DNA of 8,941 nucleotides, from NCBI GenBank assembly GCA_030699855.1, contig JAUYKR010000082.1:1-8941 (forward strand), read 5' to 3'. Positions 1-6,037 of this stretch are shown here, piece by piece. Source of the DNA: a bacterium. Its GTDB lineage: Bacteria; Patescibacteriota; Gracilibacteria; JAUYGZ01. Within the stretch, counting starts at the first letter, position 1. Each line of letters starts with the position of its first letter. The notes beneath the pieces are model-generated. The model was not told the DNA's origin. It saw only the letters and a program-made list of their open reading frames with translations, and ran no database searches. Position numbers and translations under genes: made by a program.

Positions 1-203
1 TCTACCAATCCGCCTGAGGCGGACTACTGACCCGAAGTATAAGGGAGCTACTCTACCAATCCGCCTGAGGCGGACTACTGACCCGAAGTATAAGGGAGCT
101 ACTCTACCAATCCGCCTGAGGCGGACTACTGACCCGAAGTATAAGGGAGCTACTCTACCAATCCGCCTGAGACGGACTACCAGCCCGAAATATAGCCTAG
201 CTA
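1..203. repeat. Tandem array of a 51-bp unit, about four copies
   Basis: Copies begin at 1, 52, 103 and 154. The first three are identical over 51 bp. The fourth is identical for its first 18 bases, then differs at about ten positions and fades into the leader of the next gene. Each intact unit contains a perfect inverted repeat with 7-base arms around one base (TCCGCCT-G-AGGCGGA) at 9-23, 60-74 and 111-125; one change breaks it in the fourth copy (162-176). The array is cut by the left edge, so the true copy number is unknown. The period is 17 codons, and one plus-strand frame is open through all copies and continues in frame into the DUF4012 gene at 254, but it has no ATG, GTG or TTG. I read it as an intergenic repeat. 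Contiguous identical units without variable spacers rule out a CRISPR array. Confidence 0.93.
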
Positions 204-232
204 TTGTAGTTTTTTCCCGAGAAAACTCAAGG

Positions 233-238
233 TATACT
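233..238 (+). promoter_or_regulatory. Possible -10 element of the DUF4012 gene
   Basis: TATACT lies 15 bases before the ATG at 254. No good -35 box is visible; a T-rich stretch at 210-216 is at about the right distance. The call rests mainly on matching placement to the clearer TATAAT boxes before 2932 and 6086. It would give a leader of only about 8-10 nt. Confidence 0.35.
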
Positions 239-253
239 TGCAGAGATTTTAGA

Positions 254-1957
254 ATGTTCGTGAAGAAATCCACCAAAACTCGAATTAAAAAAATAGTGAT
301 CTTCTCCGTGCTGACGGTGACAGTTTCAGTCGGAGCATTCATCTACATGGTCATGGGCCCGCTCCGAAGCTTCTTTTGGAACCTCCCGTATCTGGCCGGG
401 TTTTTGGGGCCTAGGAATTACCTCGTCCTGATTCAGAACGACAACGAACTGAGGCCAACCGGAGGTTTCATTACCGCAGTCGGAAAAGTCTCAACGCTGT
501 TTGGCGTCACCTCCCTGGAAGTATCCGACTCCTATCAAATACCGGATCCTTCGCCAAGGCTCCCGGAACCGGAACCATTTCACTATTTCATCGGCCAGAA
601 TGACCCCTTCTTCGCCGGATGGACACTGAGAGACGCCAATTTTTCCCCTGATTTTGCCCATAGTAGCAGAAACGTGCTCGACCTCTACCGAAGGGCCTAT
701 CCGAACCAAAGCATCGACGCCGTCTTTGCCATTGATTTTAGTGCTTTTGAAAGGCTGCTAGAACTCTATGGTCCGATGGAAATTGAGGGGACACAGTTCG
801 ATCAAAATAATTTCTTTCTGCTGAGCCAGCGGCTCTCAAAGGACGTTGACACCCACAATGTAAACCAGCTCAACAGCAGAAAGGACGTGATGAAGCCACT
901 GGCAAGTGAATTACTCAACAGCATGATCTGGTCGCCACTGCGGTACCGAAAGCTATTTCATACCCTCCATCAACTGGGACAGGAAAAGCACCTGCTGGCC
1001 TACAGCGCTTCCGAAAGTTTTCAGGGAAAACTGGAACAGTTTGGCCTCACCAACAGCATCCGTCAGGAGGACTCGGCCTCAGACTTTCTGCATGTCAACG
1101 TCGCGAACATCGGCGGTCGAAAGGCCGACCGCTACGTGACCAAGGACGTGAAATACCGGGCAGACTTCTCCAACCCGCAACAGCACCGATCGGTGCTGGA
1201 GCTTTCCCTGGAGCACTTGGGAAACTACAATATCCAGTCCGATATTTATCAGGCCTATGTACGATCATATGTCCCGCTAGGATCAAGACTGCTGAGTTCG
1301 TCCGGAACCTCGCTCAGGTCAACGGAAGTCGGAGCCGATTTGGATCTAACCACCTTCGCCGACTACGTCCGCCTAAAGCCCGGGGATACATTGACCCTGA
1401 GCTACGAATACCAGCTTCCAGACTCCGTGATGGCAACCGACTATCGCCTGAGAGTTGTTAAACAGCCCGGCATTCAAAATCAAAACTGGCAGGTCGCTGT
1501 CAAGCAAGCTAACGATTCAACCATGATAGAGAGTTCCGACTCCGAACCAATGACCATTCGCGAAGAATTGGCGCTGTGGAGAGGAATTCCAGCTACAGAC
1601 CTTGATTTCCACCTGCTCCTACAGAATGACGGCCTTGCGCCCATCATCCTTTGGCAAAAATTTGAAAGTTTGACCACGATCAATGTCCGCTTCCAGGAGA
1701 ACCTGGACATCCAGACAGCCACGAACGCCTCTCATTTTGCTATCCGCGATATGGACCAAAAGAACGCGCTTCAGGACACCATCGTGGTCCAAAGCGCTCG
1801 CTTCAGCGAGCGCGACTTGTGGCTCACGGTAAGCGGAGTCACGGATCTACCGGAAGAACACTACGAATTGGAAATTCGGGACATTCGCGACCAGTCCGGC
1901 AACCTGATCGATCCCAATCCACTGCTCAGAACCCTCGTCCAACGACTTCATGAATGA
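254..1957 (+). CDS. DUF4012 membrane-anchored envelope protein with C-terminal Ig-like domain
   Basis: A 567-residue protein with a basic N-terminus and one membrane helix at about 14-36, so the rest should lie outside the cytoplasmic membrane. The DUF4012 family signature is clear: QNDNELRPTGG at 61-71, W-x-x-RDANFSPD at 123-133, IDAVFAIDFSAFERLLELYG at 154-173, and later YVRSYVPLGSRLL near 335-347. The molecular function of DUF4012 is not established; members occur in Actinobacteria and candidate phyla bacteria. Residues about 471-557 resemble an SbsA/Big_5-type Ig-like domain (a VRFQENLD-like start, TATNASHFAI, a closing DIRDQSGNLID), which looks like an added module. The ATG at 254 is the first standard start in a frame that is open back to the window edge, and it sits just before the membrane helix. 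No Shine-Dalgarno is seen. The TGA overlaps the next ATG by 8 bp, suggesting translational coupling with the FemAB-type gene. Confidence 0.9.
   Translation: MFVKKSTKTRIKKIVIFSVLTVTVSVGAFIYMVMGPLRSFFWNLPYLAGFLGPRNYLVLIQNDNELRPTGGFITAVGKVSTLFGVTSLEVSDSYQIPDPSPRLPEPEPFHYFIGQNDPFFAGWTLRDANFSPDFAHSSRNVLDLYRRAYPNQSIDAVFAIDFSAFERLLELYGPMEIEGTQFDQNNFFLLSQRLSKDVDTHNVNQLNSRKDVMKPLASELLNSMIWSPLRYRKLFHTLHQLGQEKHLLAYSASESFQGKLEQFGLTNSIRQEDSASDFLHVNVANIGGRKADRYVTKDVKYRADFSNPQQHRSVLELSLEHLGNYNIQSDIYQAYVRSYVPLGSRLLSSSGTSLRSTEVGADLDLTTFADYVRLKPGDTLTLSYEYQLPDSVMATDYRLRVVKQPGIQNQNWQVAVKQANDSTMIESSDSEPMTIREELALWRGIPATDLDFHLLLQNDGLAPIILWQKFESLTTINVRFQENLDIQTATNASHFAIRDMDQKNALQDTIVVQSARFSERDLWLTVSGVTDLPEEHYELEIRDIRDQSGNLIDPNPLLRTLVQRLHE
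1794..1813. other. Strong GC-rich hairpin inside the DUF4012 coding region
   Basis: Perfect 9-base arms (GCGCTCGCT and AGCGAGCGC) are separated by two bases; as RNA this would fold as an 8-bp stem with a UUCA tetraloop. It lies within the codons for SARFSERD of the Ig-like domain. No U-tract follows, so it is not a standard terminator. It may be a chance product of the codons used or an mRNA structure. Confidence 0.5.
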
Positions 1958-2894
1958 TTCTTCTTTCATCCCACTGTGGCAAACTGAATCCTGGGAAAAC
2001 TTTCAGCGATCACTGAAGCACAAAACCCTTCGGGTGAGAGGCCAACTGCTGCTGATTCTGCCGCTGTTTTTTGGGCTGAGCTACGGCTACATTCCGCGAG
2101 GGCCTGTCACCGACAGGAAGTCGGAACTCACCGAGTTGATGAAGGAACTTGTTGTTTTGAGCAAAAAGCACCATCTGGTATTTACCCGCATGGATCCGGA
2201 AACCAAGCTTACTTCTGAGAAAAATTTAACCCCCAGCTTCTCCCCGCAACCGGAGACAAGCCTGGTCCTGGATTTGCGACTTTCGGAAGAAGATCTTCTG
2301 AACCAAATGAAGCGAAAGGGACGCTACAATATTTTGCTCGCTAAAAAAAAAGGCGTTACCGTCAGGCTGGCCGAATCCGCCGCAGAAAAGCGAAGCCAAC
2401 TCAAAGTCTTCTACCAGCTCCTTCAAGAGACAACCAAGCGAGACGGGTTTTCCGGCCACGACCAGGAATTTTATCGTCAGCTGCTCGACAAGCTCCCCGG
2501 GAGTGAGCTCCTGGTGGCATATTACGGAGGCATCGCCATTGCCGCCGGCATCTTCTGGTTCGGTCAACAGCGCGCGGTCTATTATTACGGAGCTTCCTCT
2601 GGCAAACACCGAGAACTGATGGCGCCCTATCTCATCCAGTGGGAAGCCATTCTTGAGGCAAAAAAGCGGGGGTGCACAAGCTACGATTTCTTAGGATTAG
2701 CACCGGAGGGCGCCCCGAAATCTCACCCCTGGGCTGGAGTTACCGCGTTTAAAAAGAAATTCGGCGGGATGATAATGAGCTACCCAAAACCTCGAGATCT
2801 GGTTCACAAAAAAGGCTGGTATTTGCTCTACCGCATACTCAAATGGCTTCAAAAAACATCCTCAGGAATTTTCAAGCGGGCGAGATCTGAATGA
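1950..2894 (+). CDS. FemAB/FemX-family aminoacyl or peptidyl transferase
   Basis: A 314-residue protein of the FemABX family, GNAT-fold enzymes that use aminoacyl-tRNA to add amino acids to the peptidoglycan precursor stem peptide. The family pattern is strong: SLVLDLRLSEEDLLNQM at 104-120, KGRYNILLAKKKGVTV at 123-138, RDGFSGH at 164-170, YYYGASSGKHRELMAPYLIQ at 211-230 with WEAI following, and YDFLGLAPEG then HPWAGVTAFKKKFGG at 245-273. The coiled-coil arm of FemA/FemB is not evident, so it is closer to the compact FemX type. The C-terminal tail (about 289-314) is basic and amphipathic and may touch the membrane. It starts within the last codons of the DUF4012 gene (8-bp overlap) with no Shine-Dalgarno, so re-initiation is likely. 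The amino acid added and the acceptor cannot be told from the sequence. A run of nine A residues (2343-2351) encodes KKK. Confidence 0.9.
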   Translation: MNDSSFIPLWQTESWENFQRSLKHKTLRVRGQLLLILPLFFGLSYGYIPRGPVTDRKSELTELMKELVVLSKKHHLVFTRMDPETKLTSEKNLTPSFSPQPETSLVLDLRLSEEDLLNQMKRKGRYNILLAKKKGVTVRLAESAAEKRSQLKVFYQLLQETTKRDGFSGHDQEFYRQLLDKLPGSELLVAYYGGIAIAAGIFWFGQQRAVYYYGASSGKHRELMAPYLIQWEAILEAKKRGCTSYDFLGLAPEGAPKSHPWAGVTAFKKKFGGMIMSYPKPRDLVHKKGWYLLYRILKWLQKTSSGIFKRARSE

Positions 2895-2908
2895 TGGGGA
2901 AAACAGGC

Positions 2909-2914
2909 TATAAT
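2909..2914 (+). promoter_or_regulatory. Consensus -10 box (TATAAT) before the gene at 2932
   Basis: A perfect TATAAT lies in the 37-bp gap after the FemAB-type gene, with 17 bases to the ATG at 2932. A weak -35 candidate (CTGAAT, 2887-2892, 16-bp spacer) overlaps the upstream stop codon. The placement implies a leader of about 10-12 nt, and separate transcription of the downstream gene in addition to any read-through. Confidence 0.55.
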
Positions 2915-2931
2915 AGAAGCAACAAGATCTC

Positions 2932-3477
2932 ATGAACACCAGCTCAAACATCCCGGTCACCATCAAAAAGAAACTCGAGACCGAACCGGTGGAGATTAAC
3001 CTTCACCACCGTCAGGTTGACAGGCGGAATTTTAACCAGGATCAAGTCAGCCTGGACAAAATCGTCGAAGACTCCGACTCCAGTTTTTACATCACCGGCA
3101 AAACGACCAAAATCGGACTGCTCAATTTCCTCCGTCTGATCGACAAACACGACATCAACGAAGTAGACGGACTGCCGGAACAGGAGCTGGTGGTGTCCTC
3201 CGACCTGATCACCAGGATCGCGACCGCCACCGTCCTGGACGAGGAGGAGGAAGACGGCAAATACATTGACGCGGTCGCCATCGGCATTTTTTTGGCGGCC
3301 CTGTTCCTTTCCGGATTGACGTTGCTCACGCAAACCCTGGCGGACGTCCAGAGCTTCGCCTGGATTCTTCTCGTCCTTTCCGGAGCCTTTATCGTCTACT
3401 ACAGCTACAAGGGCGCCAAGTCAGGGACACTAAAGCGAGTCGTGAGAGTCTGCATCAAAAGCCTCTCAAAGAAGTGA
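2932..3477 (+). CDS. Unrecognised protein with two C-terminal membrane helices
   Basis: A 181-residue protein that I cannot assign to a family. Residues 1-110 are hydrophilic and end in an acidic cluster (DEEEED, 103-108). Two hydrophobic segments follow, about 113-133 and 141-158, separated by a short loop (TQTLADVQ). The tail is basic (KGAK, KR, R, KSLSKK), so the positive-inside rule puts both termini in the cytoplasm with a short outside hairpin. It is coding rather than noise: the hydrophobic segments are well formed, a clean TATAAT box precedes its ATG, and it is the only gene that fits this strand here. It follows the FemAB-type gene by 37 bp, so an envelope-related role is possible by context only. 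Its last 23 bp overlap the end of rsmA on the other strand. Confidence 0.75.
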   Translation: MNTSSNIPVTIKKKLETEPVEINLHHRQVDRRNFNQDQVSLDKIVEDSDSSFYITGKTTKIGLLNFLRLIDKHDINEVDGLPEQELVVSSDLITRIATATVLDEEEEDGKYIDAVAIGIFLAALFLSGLTLLTQTLADVQSFAWILLVLSGAFIVYYSYKGAKSGTLKRVVRVCIKSLSKK

Positions 3478-4282
3478 ACACCCTTTTCCACTGTTCCAGT
3501 TCGAGCTGATGCGGGCGAAGACCAGGATCAATTTTAAGTTTATCAAAAACCATCTGAATGTCTTCTTTTTTAAATTGGACGGAAAAATTATTCAGCAGCG
3601 TCTTGCGCGGCTGGTGGTAGGCGCAGGACAAAAGGGTAAAAAAATCATCCGCAAGTTGCTCCTCGATGAGTGGCTGGTCAAGAACCTCGATCATTAACAC
3701 CGCCGAGTCAACTTGAGGAGGCGGGTAAAACGAAGTCGGTGGAACAGCGCAGATCAGGCGAGGCTTACCATAGACACGAACCTCCCAACTCAACAGGGTC
3801 GGCTTTTTTTCACTGCAGATTCGCTCCGCGACTTCCTTTTGGATTAAAAAAACAAGAGCCCTCGGCCGACGGACACCCTGCTCGCGCAGAAAGTGTTTGA
3901 GAAGTGGCGAGGTGATGAAGTAAGGAATATTGGCGACCAGTTTATAAGGCTGATCCTCCGGAACATACGTCAAAGCATCCTGGTGAAGAATCTGAGCCTG
4001 TGGAAACTTCTTCATCAATCGCTTCCAAGGAGCGATCATTCGCTGATCAAGCTCCAAACACGTCAGACGGCCACAGGCGGAGGCCAAACGCTGGCTGAGT
4101 ACTCCGGGACCGGGTCCTACCTCCAAAACGTGATCGGAGTGCCTGAGGTCAGCCGCCTGAACAATGCGGTCAAGCACAGCTGAGTTCACCAGAAAGTGTT
4201 GCCCTAATGACTTCTTCGCAAACAACCCGGAATCATGCAAATATCGCTTAAGCTGCTGAAGATCAGAAAGGTCATAACTCAT
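3455..4282 (-). CDS. rsmA: 16S rRNA (adenine1518/1519-N6)-dimethyltransferase RsmA/KsgA
   Basis: A 275-residue protein, the usual length for the family. It uses S-adenosylmethionine to dimethylate two adjacent adenines in the 3'-terminal hairpin of 16S rRNA during small-subunit maturation. Visible motifs: KKSLGQHFL at 23-31, the SAM-binding loop EVGPGPGVLS at 54-63, acidic LELDQ at 76-80, the catalytic NIPYFITSP at 118-126, QKEVAERI at 148-155, PPTSFYPPPQVDSAV at 181-195, HQPRKTLLNN at 223-232 and RPHQLELEQW at 256-265. The segment after motif VI (about 156-170, CSEKKPTLLSWEVRVYG) is a less typical version of the family's substrate loop. It starts 3 bp after the rpe stop and is the last gene of the mraY-rpe-rsmA transcript. 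Its stop lies inside the end of the convergent gene at 2932-3477. Confidence 0.96.
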   Translation of the reverse strand: MSYDLSDLQQLKRYLHDSGLFAKKSLGQHFLVNSAVLDRIVQAADLRHSDHVLEVGPGPGVLSQRLASACGRLTCLELDQRMIAPWKRLMKKFPQAQILHQDALTYVPEDQPYKLVANIPYFITSPLLKHFLREQGVRRPRALVFLIQKEVAERICSEKKPTLLSWEVRVYGKPRLICAVPPTSFYPPPQVDSAVLMIEVLDQPLIEEQLADDFFTLLSCAYHQPRKTLLNNFSVQFKKEDIQMVFDKLKIDPGLRPHQLELEQWKRVFTSLRGF

Positions 4283-4285
4283 AAT

Positions 4286-4918
4286 TTAATCTCTGAGAAG
4301 GTCGACGGCAACCCTGTAATCCGGACTCTTAAAAACTGATGATCCAGCCACCAGGATGGTGCAGCCAGCCTCACGGGCAAGCCGTGCTGTTTCCGGAGTG
4401 ATTCCCCCATCGATATTAATGTCTTTGCTCGGGTACCGTTCCCTCAAATACCTCACCTTCTCCAAAACCTGCGGTAGGAAGGCTTGGCCTCCCCATCCAG
4501 GCTCGACACTCATAATCAAGGGAACATCCACCAGATCCCACAAGTGGACCGGGACATCCTGAACAGACGTCTTCGGCTTCAGGGCCAAGCCGGATTGACA
4601 GCCAAGTGAGTGAATCTTCTTCAGGGTCTCCTCGACGGAAGCCTGCTCGGCCTCAAAATGAATCGTAATCAAATCGGCACCAGCTCTGGCAAAACCTTCG
4701 ATCCAGAGCTCCGGGTGCTGAACCATCAGGTGGACCTCACAAAAAATAGGGATATTCCACTGTGCAAAATCATCAACCGTAAAGCTCGTCGGAGGGACAA
4801 ATTGACCATCCATCACGTCGACGCTTATGCCGTCTACAAATCCGGACAACTGGTCAATAACCTTCTGAATGTCCGCTTTTGGAACGTTCAGGATCGAGGG
4901 AAAAATTTTAACAGCCAT
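4286..4918 (-). CDS. rpe: Ribulose-phosphate 3-epimerase with a changed metal-ligand position
   Basis: A 210-residue TIM-barrel enzyme that interconverts ribulose 5-phosphate and xylulose 5-phosphate in the pentose phosphate pathway. Motifs: KIFPSIL at 4-10, VDVMDGQFVPP at 33-43, EVHLMV at 61-66, ITIHFEAE at 84-91, MSVEPGWGGQAF at 136-147, INIDGGITPETA at 167-178 and AGSSVF at 191-196. The family normally binds its metal through two His and two Asp. Asp34, His63 and Asp170 are present, but the position matching the first His (H-x-D-V-M-D) is Ser32, codon AGC at 4823-4825. I chose the ATG at 4918 because family members begin with a few residues before the PSIL strand and it lies 5 bp after the mraY stop. 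An upstream in-frame ATG at 4984 would overlap mraY by 61 bp and add an unconserved tail. A related sugar-phosphate epimerase specificity is possible. Confidence 0.93.
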   Translation of the reverse strand: MAVKIFPSILNVPKADIQKVIDQLSGFVDGISVDVMDGQFVPPTSFTVDDFAQWNIPIFCEVHLMVQHPELWIEGFARAGADLITIHFEAEQASVEETLKKIHSLGCQSGLALKPKTSVQDVPVHLWDLVDVPLIMSVEPGWGGQAFLPQVLEKVRYLRERYPSKDINIDGGITPETARLAREAGCTILVAGSSVFKSPDYRVAVDLLRD

Positions 4919-4923
4919 GCTGT

Positions 4924-5964
4924 TTATAAAGAAACTAATGCCAGGATGAGCCCAAAGACACTGCCGATAGCGCCAATGATCCAAAAGCGCATGACCACCA
5001 TGGTCTCCGGCCAGCCGATTTTTTCGAAGTGATGGTGAATGGGGGCGATTAAAAACACCTTTTTGCCATTTCTAAATCGCTTGGAAAGAAGCTGAATGAT
5101 CACCGAGAGAGTTTCCAGGATGTACACTACGCTCAGCAGGAGCAGCGGGACCAAGGCATCCAAGAGCAAGGCAATTACTCCCAGACTGGCTCCCAGGGAA
5201 AGCGAGCCTAAATCCCCCATAAAAAAGCGGGCCGGGTTAATGTTAAACCACAGGAACGCGGTCAAAGAACCGACTATAACACCACAATACGTGGATAAAA
5301 GCAACAATCCCTCGGCGTAGGCGAGGACACCGAAAACCGTGAAAGACATGATCAAAAGCCCAGCAGCCAGGCCGTCCAGACCATCGGTGATGTTCACGGC
5401 ATGGCCGGAAGCTATAAAGACCAGGACAAACAAAGCGGGGTACCACAACCCCAATTCCAGAAAGCCAAAATACGGCAATGTGATGCCAGTAAACCCAAGT
5501 TTTGCGTAAAACCACCAGGCCCCAACCAAGGAAAGCAGCAACAGGAGGACAAATTTAGGCTTAACCGGAATCCCCTTTTGCCACAAACCCTTCAGATTAA
5601 GCCAATCATCAAAACCACCCAACAAGGCACAACTGATGAGCGTAAAAAGAGGAATATAGGTCTCTTTTCGATTCAGAAGTGAGTGGTCGATCCAGCCAAA
5701 GTAAGAGAAGGCGCGGGACAAAAGGACCGCGAACAAAATGGTACCAACCACGATGGCACCACCCATAGTGGGTGTCCCCTGCTTTTTAGCGTGCAATGCC
5801 GCAAACAAGATTGCTTTACCACCACCGGCTGCGTCATCGCGGATATTTTTTCCGATACCCCTCGCCCGGAGGAAGCTGATGAAGGGCGGGCAAAGAAGAA
5901 TTGCTACAAAAAAAGAAAATACACTGTACGTCAAGATCAAAGCGACATCGGACAAAGAGTTCAT
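4924..5964 (-). CDS. mraY: Phospho-N-acetylmuramoyl-pentapeptide transferase MraY
   Basis: A 346-residue polytopic membrane enzyme that transfers phospho-MurNAc-pentapeptide from UDP to undecaprenyl phosphate, forming lipid I for peptidoglycan. The family motifs are intact: QGTPTMGGAIVV at 62-73, GGFDDWLNL at 116-124 with the Asp pair, NITDGLDGLAAG at 191-202, FFMGDLGSLSLGA at 247-259, and APIHHHFEKIGWPETMVVMRFW at 307-328 with the triple His. About ten hydrophobic segments are visible, as expected. The cytoplasmic stretch before the GTPTMGG motif (about 37-61, IRDDAAGGGKAILFAALHAKK) differs from the usual short R-x-D-GP-x-x-H form. It is the first gene of a tight minus-strand unit with rpe and rsmA, away from the usual mur/fts (dcw) cluster. 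An extended -10 box lies 24 bp before the ATG at 5964, and no Shine-Dalgarno is seen. Confidence 0.96.
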   Translation of the reverse strand: MNSLSDVALILTYSVFSFFVAILLCPPFISFLRARGIGKNIRDDAAGGGKAILFAALHAKKQGTPTMGGAIVVGTILFAVLLSRAFSYFGWIDHSLLNRKETYIPLFTLISCALLGGFDDWLNLKGLWQKGIPVKPKFVLLLLLSLVGAWWFYAKLGFTGITLPYFGFLELGLWYPALFVLVFIASGHAVNITDGLDGLAAGLLIMSFTVFGVLAYAEGLLLLSTYCGVIVGSLTAFLWFNINPARFFMGDLGSLSLGASLGVIALLLDALVPLLLLSVVYILETLSVIIQLLSKRFRNGKKVFLIAPIHHHFEKIGWPETMVVMRFWIIGAIGSVFGLILALVSL

Positions 5965-5988
5965 AGAGCGCAGTTTAGAGCTACGGGT

Positions 5989-5997
5989 ATTCTAGCA
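5989..5997 (-). promoter_or_regulatory. Extended -10 promoter element of the mraY-rpe-rsmA unit
   Basis: On the minus strand the sequence reads TGCTAGAAT, an extended -10 (TG-n-TATAAT type, one mismatch), 24 bases before the mraY ATG. No clear -35 box is present at 16-18 bp, which extended -10 promoters tolerate. It is the only promoter-like element found upstream of this gene block. Confidence 0.45.
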
Positions 5998-6022
5998 AAA
6001 ACCTGACCGCAGGGAAGTTTCA

Positions 6023-6033
6023 CACTTCAAGTG
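6023..6033. promoter_or_regulatory. Small palindrome between divergent promoters, possible operator
   Basis: CACTT-C-AAGTG is a perfect inverted repeat with 5-base arms, placed between the mraY -10 and the -35 of the surface-protein gene, ending four bases before that -35. Position makes an operator plausible, but an element this short can occur by chance. Confidence 0.25.
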
Positions 6034-6037
6034 ATCC

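Noticed and set aside
1..203. CRISPR array
   Set aside because: The units are contiguous and identical over their full 51 bp; there are no variable spacers and no cas genes nearby.
1..203. tRNA gene or tRNA-derived repeat
   Set aside because: The minus strand of each unit (TTGGTAGAGTAGCTC) recalls a tRNA D-arm, but no acceptor stem, T-arm or paired anticodon stem can be drawn.
1113..1132. 7-bp hairpin GCGGTCG / CGACCGC within the DUF4012 gene
   Set aside because: Short arms with a six-base loop in coding sequence are expected by chance at this GC content; no U-tract follows.
2343..2351. A9 run as a programmed frameshift site in the FemAB-type gene
   Set aside because: The frame continues through it into the conserved family motifs, so no shift is needed; only low-level slippage is conceivable.
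1955..2894. UGA read as glycine (code 25)
   Set aside because: The DUF4012, FemAB-type, rsmA and surface-protein genes all end at TGA at sensible lengths, and no conserved gene here needs read-through of TGA.
3475..3496. Intrinsic terminator after the gene ending at 3477
   Set aside because: Only a 5-bp stem (GAACA / TGTTC) with an 11-base loop and no U-tract is present.
4919..4984. Longer N-terminus for Rpe starting at 4984
   Set aside because: It would overlap mraY by 61 bp and add 22 residues not found in the family; the ATG at 4918 fits the conserved start and the 5-bp gap.
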